A stretch of 64,000 nucleotides of DNA from HXMU1420-13 sp034669965 (GCA_034669965.1 JAXMOK010000002.1:469212-533211), one strand, 5' to 3'; counted from the stretch's first letter, positions 54,782 through 63,881 are shown. Notes: a model not told the origin generated them from the sequence alone. Program-made: numbers and translations.

Positions 54782-56397
54782 TACAATACCGGTTTCATGC
54801 CGGCATATTGAATTCCTGTAAGCCGGTGCATATCGTAGTTAAAGGTGCTTAAATCTTCGAAATCGAAATCGCTAACATTATCATGTCCACAAGCTCGCGC
54901 AATTACTTTAATCAGATCGTTGGTAGCATCGAAAAAGTTATACAACTGTTTTGCGGATGATTCAATAATTAATCTGCTTCGAAGATTTTCTTTCATTGTG
55001 GCAATTCCAACCGGGCAATTATTACTATTGCACGCACGCATACCTAAACATCCAATAGCCTGAATCGCCGCGTTTGAAACAGCAACGGCATCAGCACCCA
55101 TCATCAGTGCTTTTGCAAAATCATCGGCAATTCTAAGTCCACCGGTTATGATTAACGTAACTCCTTTGGCTTGTTTTTTGTCAAGATGTTTGCGGGCCCG
55201 AGCCAGTGCAGGAATTGTTGGTACATTAATATTATTTCGCAAAACAGTAGGTGCAGAACCGGTTCCGCCTCCTCTTCCATCCAAGATGATGTAATCTGCT
55301 CCGGCCTCCAATGCGAAATCGATATCGGCTTCAATTCTACTTGCAGCAATTTTAAAACCAATCGGAATTCCGCCTGTCTCTTCACGAACTTTATTCCCAA
55401 AATTTTTAAAATCCTCAACGGTTTTTAAATCAGGAAAAGTGGCGGGTGAAATCGCGGTTTCACCTTCCTTTAACCCTCTAACTTCTGCAATTTCTTTGGT
55501 AACTTTATTACCGGGTAAATGTCCACCTGTACCGGTTTTAGCGCCTTGACCGCCTTTAAAATGAAAGGCTTGGGCTTTTTTTACTTTATCCCATGAAAAA
55601 CCGAATCTACCGGATGCTAATTCGTAGAAATACCGACTGTTATTTTCTTGTTCTTCCGGCAACATTCCACCTTCGCCACTGCAAATCCCGGTTCCTGCTA
55701 GTTCAGCTCCTTTAGAAAGTGCAATTTTGGCTTCTTTCGATAATGCCCCAAAACTCATATCTGATACAAAAATTGGTATCTCAAGTTCTAAGGGTTTCTT
55801 AGCGTTATTGCCAATAATCACTTTTGAAGAAACTTCATCTTCATCAAAAAGAGGACGTTTAGCCAATTGAGCGGGTAGAAACTGAATATCTTCCCATTTC
55901 GGTAAGGTGTTTCTGTCAACGCCCATTGCTTCAGAAGGACCATGGTGCCCCACATTTTTCAATCCATTTTTCGATAATTCTTTAATGTAATTCGTATAGG
56001 GCTCGGTGTCTTCGGGATGTGTATCCGCGTATTGGCCTAAGTACTCATCTCTATTAAATGGCTGGGGGTGTTCTTTCAAATAATCGTCAATTTCGTCAGC
56101 ATCAACCCAAACAATGCTGTCTGCAACCCACGCTTTAAACTTAAATAACGCTTCCTCGTTATTGTATTCGCTCACGCCTGTGTCTAAGCGATAATCCCAA
56201 TGATGAACCCCGCACATTAAATTGTCGCCCTCAATATATCCATCGCCTAAAAGTGCTCCCCGATGCAAGCACCTACCATATAAAACCGATACCTGATCGT
56301 CGTATCGTATTGCGACTAAATCTAACCCATTTATCAGAAAGTGAGCCGGATCCCTATCTTTTAAATCTAAAAGCTCACATAATTTTACTTCAGTCAT
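54781..56397 (-). CDS. Glutamate-synthase-like FMN protein with N-terminal Rieske domain
   Basis: A 538-residue protein from the ATG at 56397 (MTEVKLCELLDLKDRDP); an upstream start would add 40 residues of unlikely sequence. Residues 1-100 are a Rieske domain (YGRCLHRGALLGDG, MCGVHHWDYRLDTG). The remainder is the GltS FMN domain: GGQGAKTGTGGHLPG, DGRGGGTGSAPT and the 3Fe-4S motif CLGMRACNSNNCPVG. No glutaminase domain, so it is not a complete glutamate synthase. Its role is a redox step of unknown substrate. Confidence 0.88.
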   Translation of the reverse strand: MTEVKLCELLDLKDRDPAHFLINGLDLVAIRYDDQVSVLYGRCLHRGALLGDGYIEGDNLMCGVHHWDYRLDTGVSEYNNEEALFKFKAWVADSIVWVDADEIDDYLKEHPQPFNRDEYLGQYADTHPEDTEPYTNYIKELSKNGLKNVGHHGPSEAMGVDRNTLPKWEDIQFLPAQLAKRPLFDEDEVSSKVIIGNNAKKPLELEIPIFVSDMSFGALSKEAKIALSKGAELAGTGICSGEGGMLPEEQENNSRYFYELASGRFGFSWDKVKKAQAFHFKGGQGAKTGTGGHLPGNKVTKEIAEVRGLKEGETAISPATFPDLKTVEDFKNFGNKVREETGGIPIGFKIAASRIEADIDFALEAGADYIILDGRGGGTGSAPTVLRNNINVPTIPALARARKHLDKKQAKGVTLIITGGLRIADDFAKALMMGADAVAVSNAAIQAIGCLGMRACNSNNCPVGIATMKENLRSRLIIESSAKQLYNFFDATNDLIKVIARACGHDNVSDFDFEDLSTFNYDMHRLTGIQYAGMKPVL

Positions 56398-56550
56398 AGC
56401 GTAATTTTTTAATATTTGTCTCGCATCAATAAAGAGAAAAAGAAGTAGAAAATCTGTTTCATCTTTATTTATGCTAAGAGCAAGAAGTATACTTTTCGGG
56501 GATTTGGGATGAATCACAAATCCATCATTTTTTTAAATAATTACGTGGCA

Positions 56551-57459
56551 ATGATTTATAGATTCGCAGTAGTGGGAATACTTATTTTCATAGGAGCATC
56601 CTGCAACCAATATAATCCAGAAGAACTTGTTAACCCTGTGCTTGCAGTTACGGGAAATGTGATAGAACATGAAGATTTTTCGTCAAACTTTGTGGATAGC
56701 AGAAATATCGAAGTTTGGTTACCTGAGGGTTACGATGCCGAAAATGAGCACTACCAGGTTTTGTATATTCACGACGGACAAAATGTGTTCGATCCAAACA
56801 CGTCGTACAACGGCAACGACTGGATGCTTGATGAAGCGTTAACTGAGCTTATCGCCCTAAATAGACTAGAAAAAACCATTGTTGTAGCCATCTGGAATAG
56901 CGGAATAACACGCTTTCCTGAATTTATGCCGCAAAAGCCGGCTGAGGTAATGAATAGCGAGATAGTGAAGAAGTCTGTAATTCGAAATTCGGGGAAAGCT
57001 ATTTTTTCAGATGATTATTTAAAGTTTATAGTGGAAGAATTGAAGCCTTTTATCGATGCCAATTATCGCACAAAACCAGAGCGGATGCACACATCAATAA
57101 TGGGAAGTAGTATGGGCGGCTTAATCTCGTTGTATGCCATCATGGAATATCCTGAAGTTTTTGGTTCAGCAGGATGCCTCTCGACGCACTGGACAGTACC
57201 GGAAATTGGGTCGGTTTTTGTTGAGTACCTTGAAGGGAATTTACCCGATCCAGCAACCCATAAAATCTATTTCGATTACGGCACTCTTGGTTTAGATGCA
57301 TATTATGAGCCATTTCAGCAACGGGTTGACTCAATGATGATTAAAGCCGGATATGAATCCGGTAAAAATTGGGTAACCAAAAAGTATGATGGGCACGATC
57401 ATAAAGAGCAGTATTGGGCAATGCGGATTAACCAACCACTCACTTTTTTACTTGATTGA
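56551..57459 (+). CDS. Lipoprotein esterase, alpha/beta hydrolase
   Basis: A 302-residue protein starting at the ATG at 56551, giving signal MIYRFAVVGILIFIGASC with a lipobox Cys at 18 (the ATG at 56509 is an alternative that overlaps the divergent ORF). Esterase-D-like features: VLYIHDGQNVFD, the nucleophile elbow MGSSMGGLISLYA and a C-terminal DGHDHKEQYWAMR with the catalytic His. Relatives hydrolyse acyl or ferric-siderophore esters; the substrate is not evident. Confidence 0.82.
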   Translation: MIYRFAVVGILIFIGASCNQYNPEELVNPVLAVTGNVIEHEDFSSNFVDSRNIEVWLPEGYDAENEHYQVLYIHDGQNVFDPNTSYNGNDWMLDEALTELIALNRLEKTIVVAIWNSGITRFPEFMPQKPAEVMNSEIVKKSVIRNSGKAIFSDDYLKFIVEELKPFIDANYRTKPERMHTSIMGSSMGGLISLYAIMEYPEVFGSAGCLSTHWTVPEIGSVFVEYLEGNLPDPATHKIYFDYGTLGLDAYYEPFQQRVDSMMIKAGYESGKNWVTKKYDGHDHKEQYWAMRINQPLTFLLD

Positions 57460-57536
57460 ATGGGATTTTTTCTCAGTTGAAAATCTTTAGTGAATGAACA
57501 ATCTTTAAACAATTCACAATTTCACCCACATCATCG

Positions 57537-58367
57537 ATGAGAATACCATTCATTCTATTTCTGAGTCTTTTTTTAAGCTTTTATTCCTGCAAAGAGAGCA
57601 GTAGTAACACCGAACCCGAAACTGTTGAAGGTTTAGTCTGGAGCGATGAATTTGACGGTGAGGATTGGGATCGAGACGAATGGATTCCGGAACTAGGTGC
57701 TTCTGGGTGGGGTAATCAAGAGCTTCAAAATTACACGGCTAGTGATAACAACATCGAAGTGAGCGATGGCACATTAAAAATCATTGCTCGCAAGATTGAT
57801 GAAGGTCAGGATCGTGGCGATTATACCTCAGCACGTTTAACCACCAAAAGAACCTTTGGTCCGGGTACCCGCATCGAAATAAGAGCAAAAATGCCTGCAC
57901 AAGTGGGCAATGGATTGTGGCCTGCTATTTGGATGCTTGGTGATGGAATTCGTCAGGGCGAGAGTTGGCCAGATTGTGGTGAAATCGACATCATGGAATA
58001 TGTAAGCTATAACCCAAATACATTTTATTGTACAATCCATTCCAACGCAAATAACCACATTGATGGCACTCAAATTGGTTCCGGTGATATAAATTTGCCG
58101 AATATCGAAGAAGAGTTTAATACCTTCGGCATCGTATGGGAAGAAGATTTCATCCAGTTTTTTGTAAATGAAGTCACTAATGCGGTATTCCGAGTTAATC
58201 GCCCTGAAAATCCGACGCTTGATAATTGGCCTTTTTCTCAACAGCATTTTCTATTACTCAACATGGCTGTTGGTGGCTCTTGGGGAGGCGCACAGGGGTT
58301 AGATGACAATAACTTCCCTGCAACTTTCGAGATCGATTATGTACGTGTTTATGCACTTGAAGACTAA
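57537..58367 (+). CDS. Glycoside hydrolase family 16 lipoprotein (endo-beta-1,3-glucanase type)
   Basis: A 276-residue enzyme with lipobox Cys at residue 18 (LFLSFYSCKE). The catalytic GEIDIMEYVS carries the E-x-D-x-x-E triad of GH16 and ARLTTKRTFGPGTRIEIRAK, WPAIWMLGD and LLLNMAVGGSWGG are further family landmarks. Laminarin-type beta-1,3-glucan is the probable substrate. 77 bases after the esterase gene on the same strand. Confidence 0.93.
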   Translation: MRIPFILFLSLFLSFYSCKESSSNTEPETVEGLVWSDEFDGEDWDRDEWIPELGASGWGNQELQNYTASDNNIEVSDGTLKIIARKIDEGQDRGDYTSARLTTKRTFGPGTRIEIRAKMPAQVGNGLWPAIWMLGDGIRQGESWPDCGEIDIMEYVSYNPNTFYCTIHSNANNHIDGTQIGSGDINLPNIEEEFNTFGIVWEEDFIQFFVNEVTNAVFRVNRPENPTLDNWPFSQQHFLLLNMAVGGSWGGAQGLDDNNFPATFEIDYVRVYALED

Positions 58368-58383
58368 TGCCAGCCAAGTTCAA

Positions 58384-60207
58384 TTAGGTCGGTAATCCTT
58401 CCATTTTCATAATTTCGAGTGCATTGGTACTTGGGCAAGGCCCTTCTTTTAATATGTACTCGAAACTCATTTTTTGGTCTTTAATCGATTCTACAAAATG
58501 AAGGTTATTCATTTGTGGAATTTCCGTTTCCAGATCTGCAAGTTCAAGATCATGCGAGGAAACCAAACCCACTCCATTTTTGCCTGCCACTTCTTTCAAA
58601 AAAGCAGCGCTGCCCACATAACGTTCTCGGTTGTTGGTACCTCGATAGATTTCATCCACCAAAAAGAATAACGGCTCTCTATCCTCTTGCAATAATTCAT
58701 CTAACAGATACCTTAAACGACGAACCTCCGTGTAGAAATGCGAATATCCTTCGTCGAGCGAATCGGTGATATTAATACTTGAAAATACCCGAAATGGACG
58801 AGTTTTAAGTGAGGATGCACAAACCGGAGCACCTGCAAATGTTAGAATCAAGTTTACGCCCACCGTTCGCAGAAAAGTACTTTTTCCGGCCATGTTTGAG
58901 CCGGTTATTAAAAATAAAGCTTTGTTTTCGTGCACGGCAAAATCGTTAGAAATCCGTTGTTCATTGGTTATTAACGGATGCCCAAGTGCCGTTGAAGCAA
59001 ACAGCGAATCTGACTTAGTATCGATCTCAGGCCAGGAATATTCCGGGTTGAGCATCGCAAAGTTAGCCAAAGAGTTAAGGGCTTCGAGCTCATAAAAGGT
59101 ATTAAGCCATTTAGTGATTTTTGGCTCTATGGATTCTTTCAATTTCTCAATCTTCCAGGCATGATACATATCCCAAGGAACGCACACGTTTACGATCAAC
59201 CACAATATTTCGTTGGCCTGTAAAGCCGCTCTGGTCATTAGTTTTTGTGCCTTTTTTATCACCAAAGATGGCCGGACTTCAGAGCTTTGGTAAACATCCA
59301 AAATCTCAGCTAGATTCGAATCTTTTTTGGCTTGAAAACGCTCTAAATGCATCAATACCGCTTTAAAGCGGTTCAAGATTTTTTCGATGTTGAAAGCTGC
59401 ATCAAACAAGCCTGCGTATAATTTATCGGTGAATTTATAGTATAGCAGATATGCTACCAGACTCGACATCAAAAATAATGGATTGATAATTCGGGCCAGC
59501 ATCAATCCGAGAAATAAAAAATTCAGAGCCGCAAGCACCGATAAAATGATTAATGATTTTTTCACCCCTTCTTTAGCAGGGATACGCAGCCATTCCAGCA
59601 TTTCGAAATTACTCCACTCATTCCGGGAATCCGATTTTGTGATAGCTCCAATTACTCTAAGTTTGTCTCGAAATGCCTGTAATGGAACAAGTTCTTTAAT
59701 GTTGGCTTGTCTTTTTTTGATAGTTATCACGTTCGGGCGTTCATTTAGAAGCCAGCTTTTTAATGTATTTGCGCTTTCTTGAAAAATAGAAGTGTCTAGC
59801 AAATGAAATACCGAATGCTCGCCCAGTAAATCCAAATCCTGTGCAAAAGGGTGTTCTTTCTCTTCTATGGGCAGTTTTTTAGATGGAATCTCATTCCAAT
59901 GAAGGTGCATTCTTGCGATATGCTCTTTCTTGATGCGCAGTAATTGTTCAAATCGCTTTTTAGATGCTTCGGTTTTCTGATGTCGATCTACCAGCACGAT
60001 AAATCCCCCAATCAAAGCAACCAACAAGCTGATGAATATCAAATCGCTCACTCTACTGCTTAGTAAAAGCAACAGCAGCATTGAACTTAGAAAATAGGCG
60101 ATTCTTATTGTTGATAATCGCGAACTTAACTGTTCAATTTCGATGATACGAGCTGTTATTCGTTGAATTTGACGATCAAGCTGTTCTTTCAATACTTGTT
60201 TACTCAT
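58384..60207 (-). CDS. Membrane MutS-like ATPase
   Basis: A 607-residue protein with two N-terminal membrane helices (about 35-75) and two more near 220-260, then MutS lever and ATPase domains. Walker A is TGSNMAGKSTFLRTVG, Walker B FFLVDEIYRGTN, followed by SSHDLELADL. It lacks the mismatch-recognition and Smr domains. It starts within the last codons of a separate Smr gene. Function of these membrane MutS relatives is not established. Confidence 0.87.
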   Translation of the reverse strand: MSKQVLKEQLDRQIQRITARIIEIEQLSSRLSTIRIAYFLSSMLLLLLLSSRVSDLIFISLLVALIGGFIVLVDRHQKTEASKKRFEQLLRIKKEHIARMHLHWNEIPSKKLPIEEKEHPFAQDLDLLGEHSVFHLLDTSIFQESANTLKSWLLNERPNVITIKKRQANIKELVPLQAFRDKLRVIGAITKSDSRNEWSNFEMLEWLRIPAKEGVKKSLIILSVLAALNFLFLGLMLARIINPLFLMSSLVAYLLYYKFTDKLYAGLFDAAFNIEKILNRFKAVLMHLERFQAKKDSNLAEILDVYQSSEVRPSLVIKKAQKLMTRAALQANEILWLIVNVCVPWDMYHAWKIEKLKESIEPKITKWLNTFYELEALNSLANFAMLNPEYSWPEIDTKSDSLFASTALGHPLITNEQRISNDFAVHENKALFLITGSNMAGKSTFLRTVGVNLILTFAGAPVCASSLKTRPFRVFSSINITDSLDEGYSHFYTEVRRLRYLLDELLQEDREPLFFLVDEIYRGTNNRERYVGSAAFLKEVAGKNGVGLVSSHDLELADLETEIPQMNNLHFVESIKDQKMSFEYILKEGPCPSTNALEIMKMEGLPT

Positions 60208-60484
60208 GTTCCATTTTTTTCAATTCAACCAAGGTAGCCCCCCAACTCGAACGATCGTCGGCCAAGCGATATGATACAACAGCTTCATTTTTATCTAGTA
60301 AAGAGTGTACGGTTCTTCTCAGCACTCCCTTTCCTTTCCCATGAATAATGCGCAATGAATAGATTTCCTTTTCTAAGCAAGCTTCTATGTAATCAGGAAT
60401 AAGGTCTTTTATTTCTTTTGGCTTAAAATAATGGAGATCTAAAATTCCATCAATGGGCAGTTCTATGTGTTCTTCGCCGTTAAT
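60200..60484 (-). CDS. Small Smr-domain protein with a probable ATT start
   Basis: An open frame of 94 residues on the minus strand. After INGEEHIELPIDGI it has LDLHYFKPKEIKDL and RIIHGKGKGVLRRTV, the LDLH and HGKG signatures of Smr endonuclease-type domains, and SSWGATLVELKK at the end. The in-frame TAG at 60493-60491 excludes a longer protein, and no ATG, GTG or TTG lies before the domain. ATT at 60484 is therefore the likely start, unless a sequencing error or mutation removed an ATG. It overlaps the MutS-like gene by 8 bases. Confidence 0.72.
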   Translation of the reverse strand: MNGEEHIELPIDGILDLHYFKPKEIKDLIPDYIEACLEKEIYSLRIIHGKGKGVLRRTVHSLLDKNEAVVSYRLADDRSSWGATLVELKKMEHE

Positions 60485-60508
60485 AGTAAGCTAAATAATG
60501 ATTTTAGA

Positions 60509-60817
60509 TTAGATCGAATAATCAACAACCCTGCGCTCTTTCACAACCTTTTTGATAAATTCCACCACCTTTATATGCTCGGGATGTTGAGCATAGGAGT
60601 TCAGAGCTGTCTCGTCTTTACAAATTGCCGTTAATACAACATCGCACACTGCTTCATTACGATCACTAAACATATGGATTCCAACTTCAGCACTTTCCAA
60701 CTCCGCAATCAAGGCCGGTAAAGCCTCTAATTTCTCTTTTATCAATCGTGCATTTTCTGAGCCGGTTTTTCCTTCTGCTTCAGCCAGCAGTTTCCACATT
60801 ACGATGTGTTTTATCAT
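60509..60817 (-). CDS. Dabb (stress-responsive alpha-beta barrel) family protein
   Basis: A 102-residue protein: MIKHIVMWKLLAEAEGKT with the (I/V)KH(I/V)V(M/L)(W/F)K start, a middle ALPALIAELESAEVGIHMF and NSYAQHPEHIKVVEFIKKV near the end. These are the Dabb dimeric barrel landmarks. Role unknown; located upstream of the Smr gene by 24 bases. Confidence 0.92.
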   Translation of the reverse strand: MIKHIVMWKLLAEAEGKTGSENARLIKEKLEALPALIAELESAEVGIHMFSDRNEAVCDVVLTAICKDETALNSYAQHPEHIKVVEFIKKVVKERRVVDYSI

Positions 60818-61024
60818 AGTATTGAGTTATTCATGGTTTTTAATTCGACAGAAAATATTCAAAAATATCTTCTCATTATAGAACTAAAGTTCCAGCAGAT
60901 TTATCCCTAAGCATTTCAATGAATGTAAAATCAGAATTCTAGTAGCTGAATAAACCACTTTATCGGAACTATATTCAGACCAAGAGGTTTATATAATTGA
61001 TATTATTAACCTAATTTTGAGAAT

Positions 61025-61192
61025 ATGTTCTATTTAGAAACAAATACATTACTGCTGATACTTATTTCATGCGTAGCAGTAGTGTTTATGATTGCATATT
61101 TATACACTGCAAAAGAACTGGCTGAATTACGAGATCAACGAAATCACGAAAGAAACAAAGAAGACACCGAGTATATAGGACAAGTTGGATAG
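61025..61192 (+). CDS. Small single-helix membrane protein, 55 residues
   Basis: ATG at 61025, stop TAG at 61190. MFYLETNTLLLILISCVAVV begins a single membrane helix (about 8-27), then a charged tail ELAELRDQRNHERNKEDTEY. Its stop abuts the stop of the convergent ABC transporter gene. No family recognised; coding quality is plausible but unproven. Confidence 0.5.
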   Translation: MFYLETNTLLLILISCVAVVFMIAYLYTAKELAELRDQRNHERNKEDTEYIGQVG

Positions 61193-62656
61193 TTAACTCG
61201 GATAAGAAAACCTCTTTTCAATAAGGTCGAAGAGCCATTGGGCTACAAGAGCTAATACTGCAGCCGGAATTGCTCCTTCCAAAATCAATGCAGTATCGTC
61301 TAGTCTTATTCCTGTTAAAATCGGTTGACCGTATCCTCCGGCTCCTATCAAAGCACCTAATGTTGCCGTTCCCACATTGATTACTGCTGATGTTTTGATC
61401 CCCGCCAAAATTGAAGGTAATGCCAGTGGTAGCTCAATCTTTTTCAGAATTACTGATTTGGGCAATCCTAGAGCCACAGCCGATTCTTTTATTCCATTAT
61501 TTATAGATACTAAACCAGAATGAGTGTTTCGAACAATAGGTAACAAACTGTATATAAACAATGCTGCCATAGCCGGAATGGTACCTATTCCAAAAAGTGG
61601 GATCATAAAAACCAGTAAGGCTAATGATGGTATGGTTTGCATAATTCCCACAATCGACAAAATAACTTGTTCGATTTTTTTAAACTGAAATGCGGCAATT
61701 CCTAAAGGAATAGCTAAAAGTATAGCAAGAGCGAGCGAAACACCCACAAGAATCAAATGAGCGATAGTGGTTTCAACGATTCTATCCAATCTATTGTCAG
61801 GTTGATTGGTTATTTCAGTACCGAAAGTGCCGTTTAAAAACCTTGTCGCAACTAATTCGTCGTCTATGCCATTCAATTTTACATCTGCATTCATCGAAAT
61901 CATATCAGCTTCAGTAATGGTAGATTCGATGTTTGTAAGCAGTTTTAGTACATCTTTATTCAAATCCGATCGATACACAATAACGGAAGCATAATCGGGG
62001 AAAAACCCAAGATCATCTTCCAAAACTTTTAGCTCGTAATAGTCGATTTCGGCATCGGTAGAGTATAAATCGATAACGTCGATATTTTCATTTTCCAAGC
62101 CTCTGTACGCCAGATCATGATCCAAACCGGTAACATTACTACCATCTAAATTATAAGTGGATTGAATACCCGGCCAACCGTCGGTACGATTCAAAAACTC
62201 GTTGCTGAACCCGAAATTTAGTTCCGGATGCTCCCTCAGATCTGATATTGTAGCAATCCCAAGCTGCTCAGCATAAGCCTTCCTCATCCCTAATGCATAG
62301 GTATTATTAAAGCCGAGCGTATTGGTTATTTGAACACCAAAAACCTCAATTTTGCGATTTATTTCAGCGATGGTTAGTGGTTCCGTTTCGCCCAAAAGTT
62401 CATATACAATGGTACCTGTGTAGTCGGGGTAAATGTCTAACTCATCGGTTAAAAGTGCATTCCAAAGTATGCGAGTTCCACCTAGTTGATCGGAATATTC
62501 CACATCAAAACCAGCATTTTCGATACTTTGCGTAATGATCTCGCCTAAAATTACCGATTCGTTAAAAAGTTTACTTCCCACCCTAATAGGATATTGAGCC
62601 ATCATGGCCGAAGAGTGAATCACCATCATAAATATCAAGCCCAACAGCATTTTCAT
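61193..62656 (-). CDS. Osmoprotectant-type ABC transporter, substrate-binding domain fused to permease
   Basis: A 487-residue protein. Signal peptide to about residue 20, then an OpuAC/ProX-like binding domain (VGSKLFNESVILGEIITQSI, GTRILWNALLTDELDIYPDY) up to about 285. Residues 290-487 are a BPD-type permease with six or so helices and the conserved EAA loop (GIKESAVALGLPKSVILKKI). Known fusions of this type often put the permease first. Substrate likely glycine betaine, choline or a relative, inferred from the family. Overlaps the ATPase gene by four bases. Confidence 0.87.
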   Translation of the reverse strand: MKMLLGLIFMMVIHSSAMMAQYPIRVGSKLFNESVILGEIITQSIENAGFDVEYSDQLGGTRILWNALLTDELDIYPDYTGTIVYELLGETEPLTIAEINRKIEVFGVQITNTLGFNNTYALGMRKAYAEQLGIATISDLREHPELNFGFSNEFLNRTDGWPGIQSTYNLDGSNVTGLDHDLAYRGLENENIDVIDLYSTDAEIDYYELKVLEDDLGFFPDYASVIVYRSDLNKDVLKLLTNIESTITEADMISMNADVKLNGIDDELVATRFLNGTFGTEITNQPDNRLDRIVETTIAHLILVGVSLALAILLAIPLGIAAFQFKKIEQVILSIVGIMQTIPSLALLVFMIPLFGIGTIPAMAALFIYSLLPIVRNTHSGLVSINNGIKESAVALGLPKSVILKKIELPLALPSILAGIKTSAVINVGTATLGALIGAGGYGQPILTGIRLDDTALILEGAIPAAVLALVAQWLFDLIEKRFSYPS

Positions 62657-63393
62657 TCTATCTCCTCCAAGTGATTTCGTTGGGCTTTCACAAACTGGCT
62701 AACAAATTCGTTGTTCGGGTGATTTACAATGGATTGAATTGTGCCTTTCTGAATAATTTGGCCTTGATTCATCAACACAATTTCGTCGCCCAAAAAACCT
62801 GCTTCACCTAAATCGTGAGTTACCAAAACCACGGTTTTATTAAGTCGTTTAAATATGTCCTTTAAATCACTTTGGAGATCATAACGAACCAATGGATCAA
62901 TTGAGCCGAGTGGTTCATCGAGAAGCAGAATTGGTGGATCCATCATCAAAGCTCGAATCAAACTAATACGCTGTTGTTGTCCCCCCGAAAATTGCGATGG
63001 ATATTTTGATAAATCACCGATTTCGATACCCGTTAGATCACATAATTCATGCAATCGCTCTTCAATCTCTTCCTTTGTTGATTTCAGATGTTTGGGGAGT
63101 AGTGCACAATTTTGATAAGCGGTCAGATGTGGAAATAAACCACCTTTTTGTATCACGTACCCAACTTCTTGTCTGATCGCTAAAGCGGTCTCATTTGACA
63201 GCAACGCTCCATTAATCTCAATTAGGCCTGTATCAGGTTCTACAAGCCCAAGCATAATGCGCAGCAATGTAGATTTTCCACATCCACTAGGGCCAATCAA
63301 TGCAGAAGTCTTGCCTTTCTTAACAGCAAGTGTCACATCCTGAAGTGCAATTGTTGAACCATATTTCTTGGTGATATTTCGAACTTTAATCAT
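62653..63393 (-). CDS. Osmoprotectant-type ABC transporter ATP-binding protein
   Basis: A 246-residue ATPase with Walker A GPSGCGKST, Q-loop VIQKGGLFPHLT, signature FSGGQQQR, Walker B ILLLDEPLG and switch His in VTHDLGEAG. It lacks the C-terminal CBS domains of ProV/OpuAA, as in OpuBA-like short forms. Precedes the fused binding protein/permease and completes the importer. Confidence 0.93.
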   Translation of the reverse strand: MIKVRNITKKYGSTIALQDVTLAVKKGKTSALIGPSGCGKSTLLRIMLGLVEPDTGLIEINGALLSNETALAIRQEVGYVIQKGGLFPHLTAYQNCALLPKHLKSTKEEIEERLHELCDLTGIEIGDLSKYPSQFSGGQQQRISLIRALMMDPPILLLDEPLGSIDPLVRYDLQSDLKDIFKRLNKTVVLVTHDLGEAGFLGDEIVLMNQGQIIQKGTIQSIVNHPNNEFVSQFVKAQRNHLEEIE

Positions 63394-63451
63394 CGCAAGA
63401 ATTAACGCAATGTTCTTTAAATGGCAAAATGGATTGGCGGGTAATTTTAAA

Positions 63452-63535
63452 TGTTAAGTGTTAAGTGTTAAATGTTAAGTGTTAAATGTTAAGTGTTAAA
63501 TGTTAAGTGTTAAGTGTTAAGTGTTAAGTGTTAAA
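63452..63535. repeat. Twelve-copy heptamer tandem repeat
   Basis: Twelve contiguous 7-base units, TGTTAAG or TGTTAAA, fill 84 bases. Units 3, 5, 7 and 12 end in A, the rest in G. The array begins 59 bases upstream of the ABC transporter ATPase start and could span its promoter. Confidence 0.97.
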
Positions 63536-63584
63536 TTAAGACTCGACATGAAAGCACAAAACCACGGAAAAAGAAGATTGAAGC

Positions 63585-63676
63585 CATTTGCGAGGAGCCT
63601 GCGACAAAGCAATCTCAGTATCTTATATCAACCTTCAACCTTATTATAGAGATCACTTCGCTCCGCTTGTGAATGA
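63585..63676. repeat. REP-like imperfect inverted repeat
   Basis: GCGAGGAGCCTGCGACAAAG followed by CAATCTC (63590-63616) faces GAGATCACTTCGCTCCGCTT with GTGAATGA (63649-63676). The halves resemble the known bacterial REP pair GCGAGGAGCGAAGCGACGAA and its complement, with mismatches and a 32-base spacer. Confidence 0.7.
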
Positions 63677-63788
63677 TTATCGTTATTGGAAGGTGAGTCC
63701 TTATTCCTGAATGTTGTTTGTTGAATAATGAATGTTGAAAACAGGTGGGTGAAGCTGCTCAAAATTGTGGCACAATCATAATCAAGAA

Positions 63789-63802
63789 GGGACTTTAGTC
63801 CC
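63789..63802. repeat. Short hairpin GGGAC-TTTA-GTCCC
   Basis: Perfect 5-bp stem with a TTTA loop. This small palindrome is of the kind found in REP-type intergenic elements. No T-run follows on either strand. Confidence 0.7.
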
Positions 63803-63862
63803 GTATTTACGAAGCTGAGTGAGCAAAAAGATCACGCGTTCTACAATCCAACATCCTCCGTC

Positions 63863-63881
63863 TCCCGACTATTCGTCGGGA
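63863..63881. repeat. Short hairpin TCCCGAC-TATTC-GTCGGGA
   Basis: Perfect 7-bp stem around a 5-base loop in the same repeat cluster. No T-run follows, so it is not a classical terminator. Confidence 0.75.

Noticed and set aside
63452..63535. CRISPR-like array
   Set aside because: Units are seven bases with no spacers; it is a simple tandem repeat.
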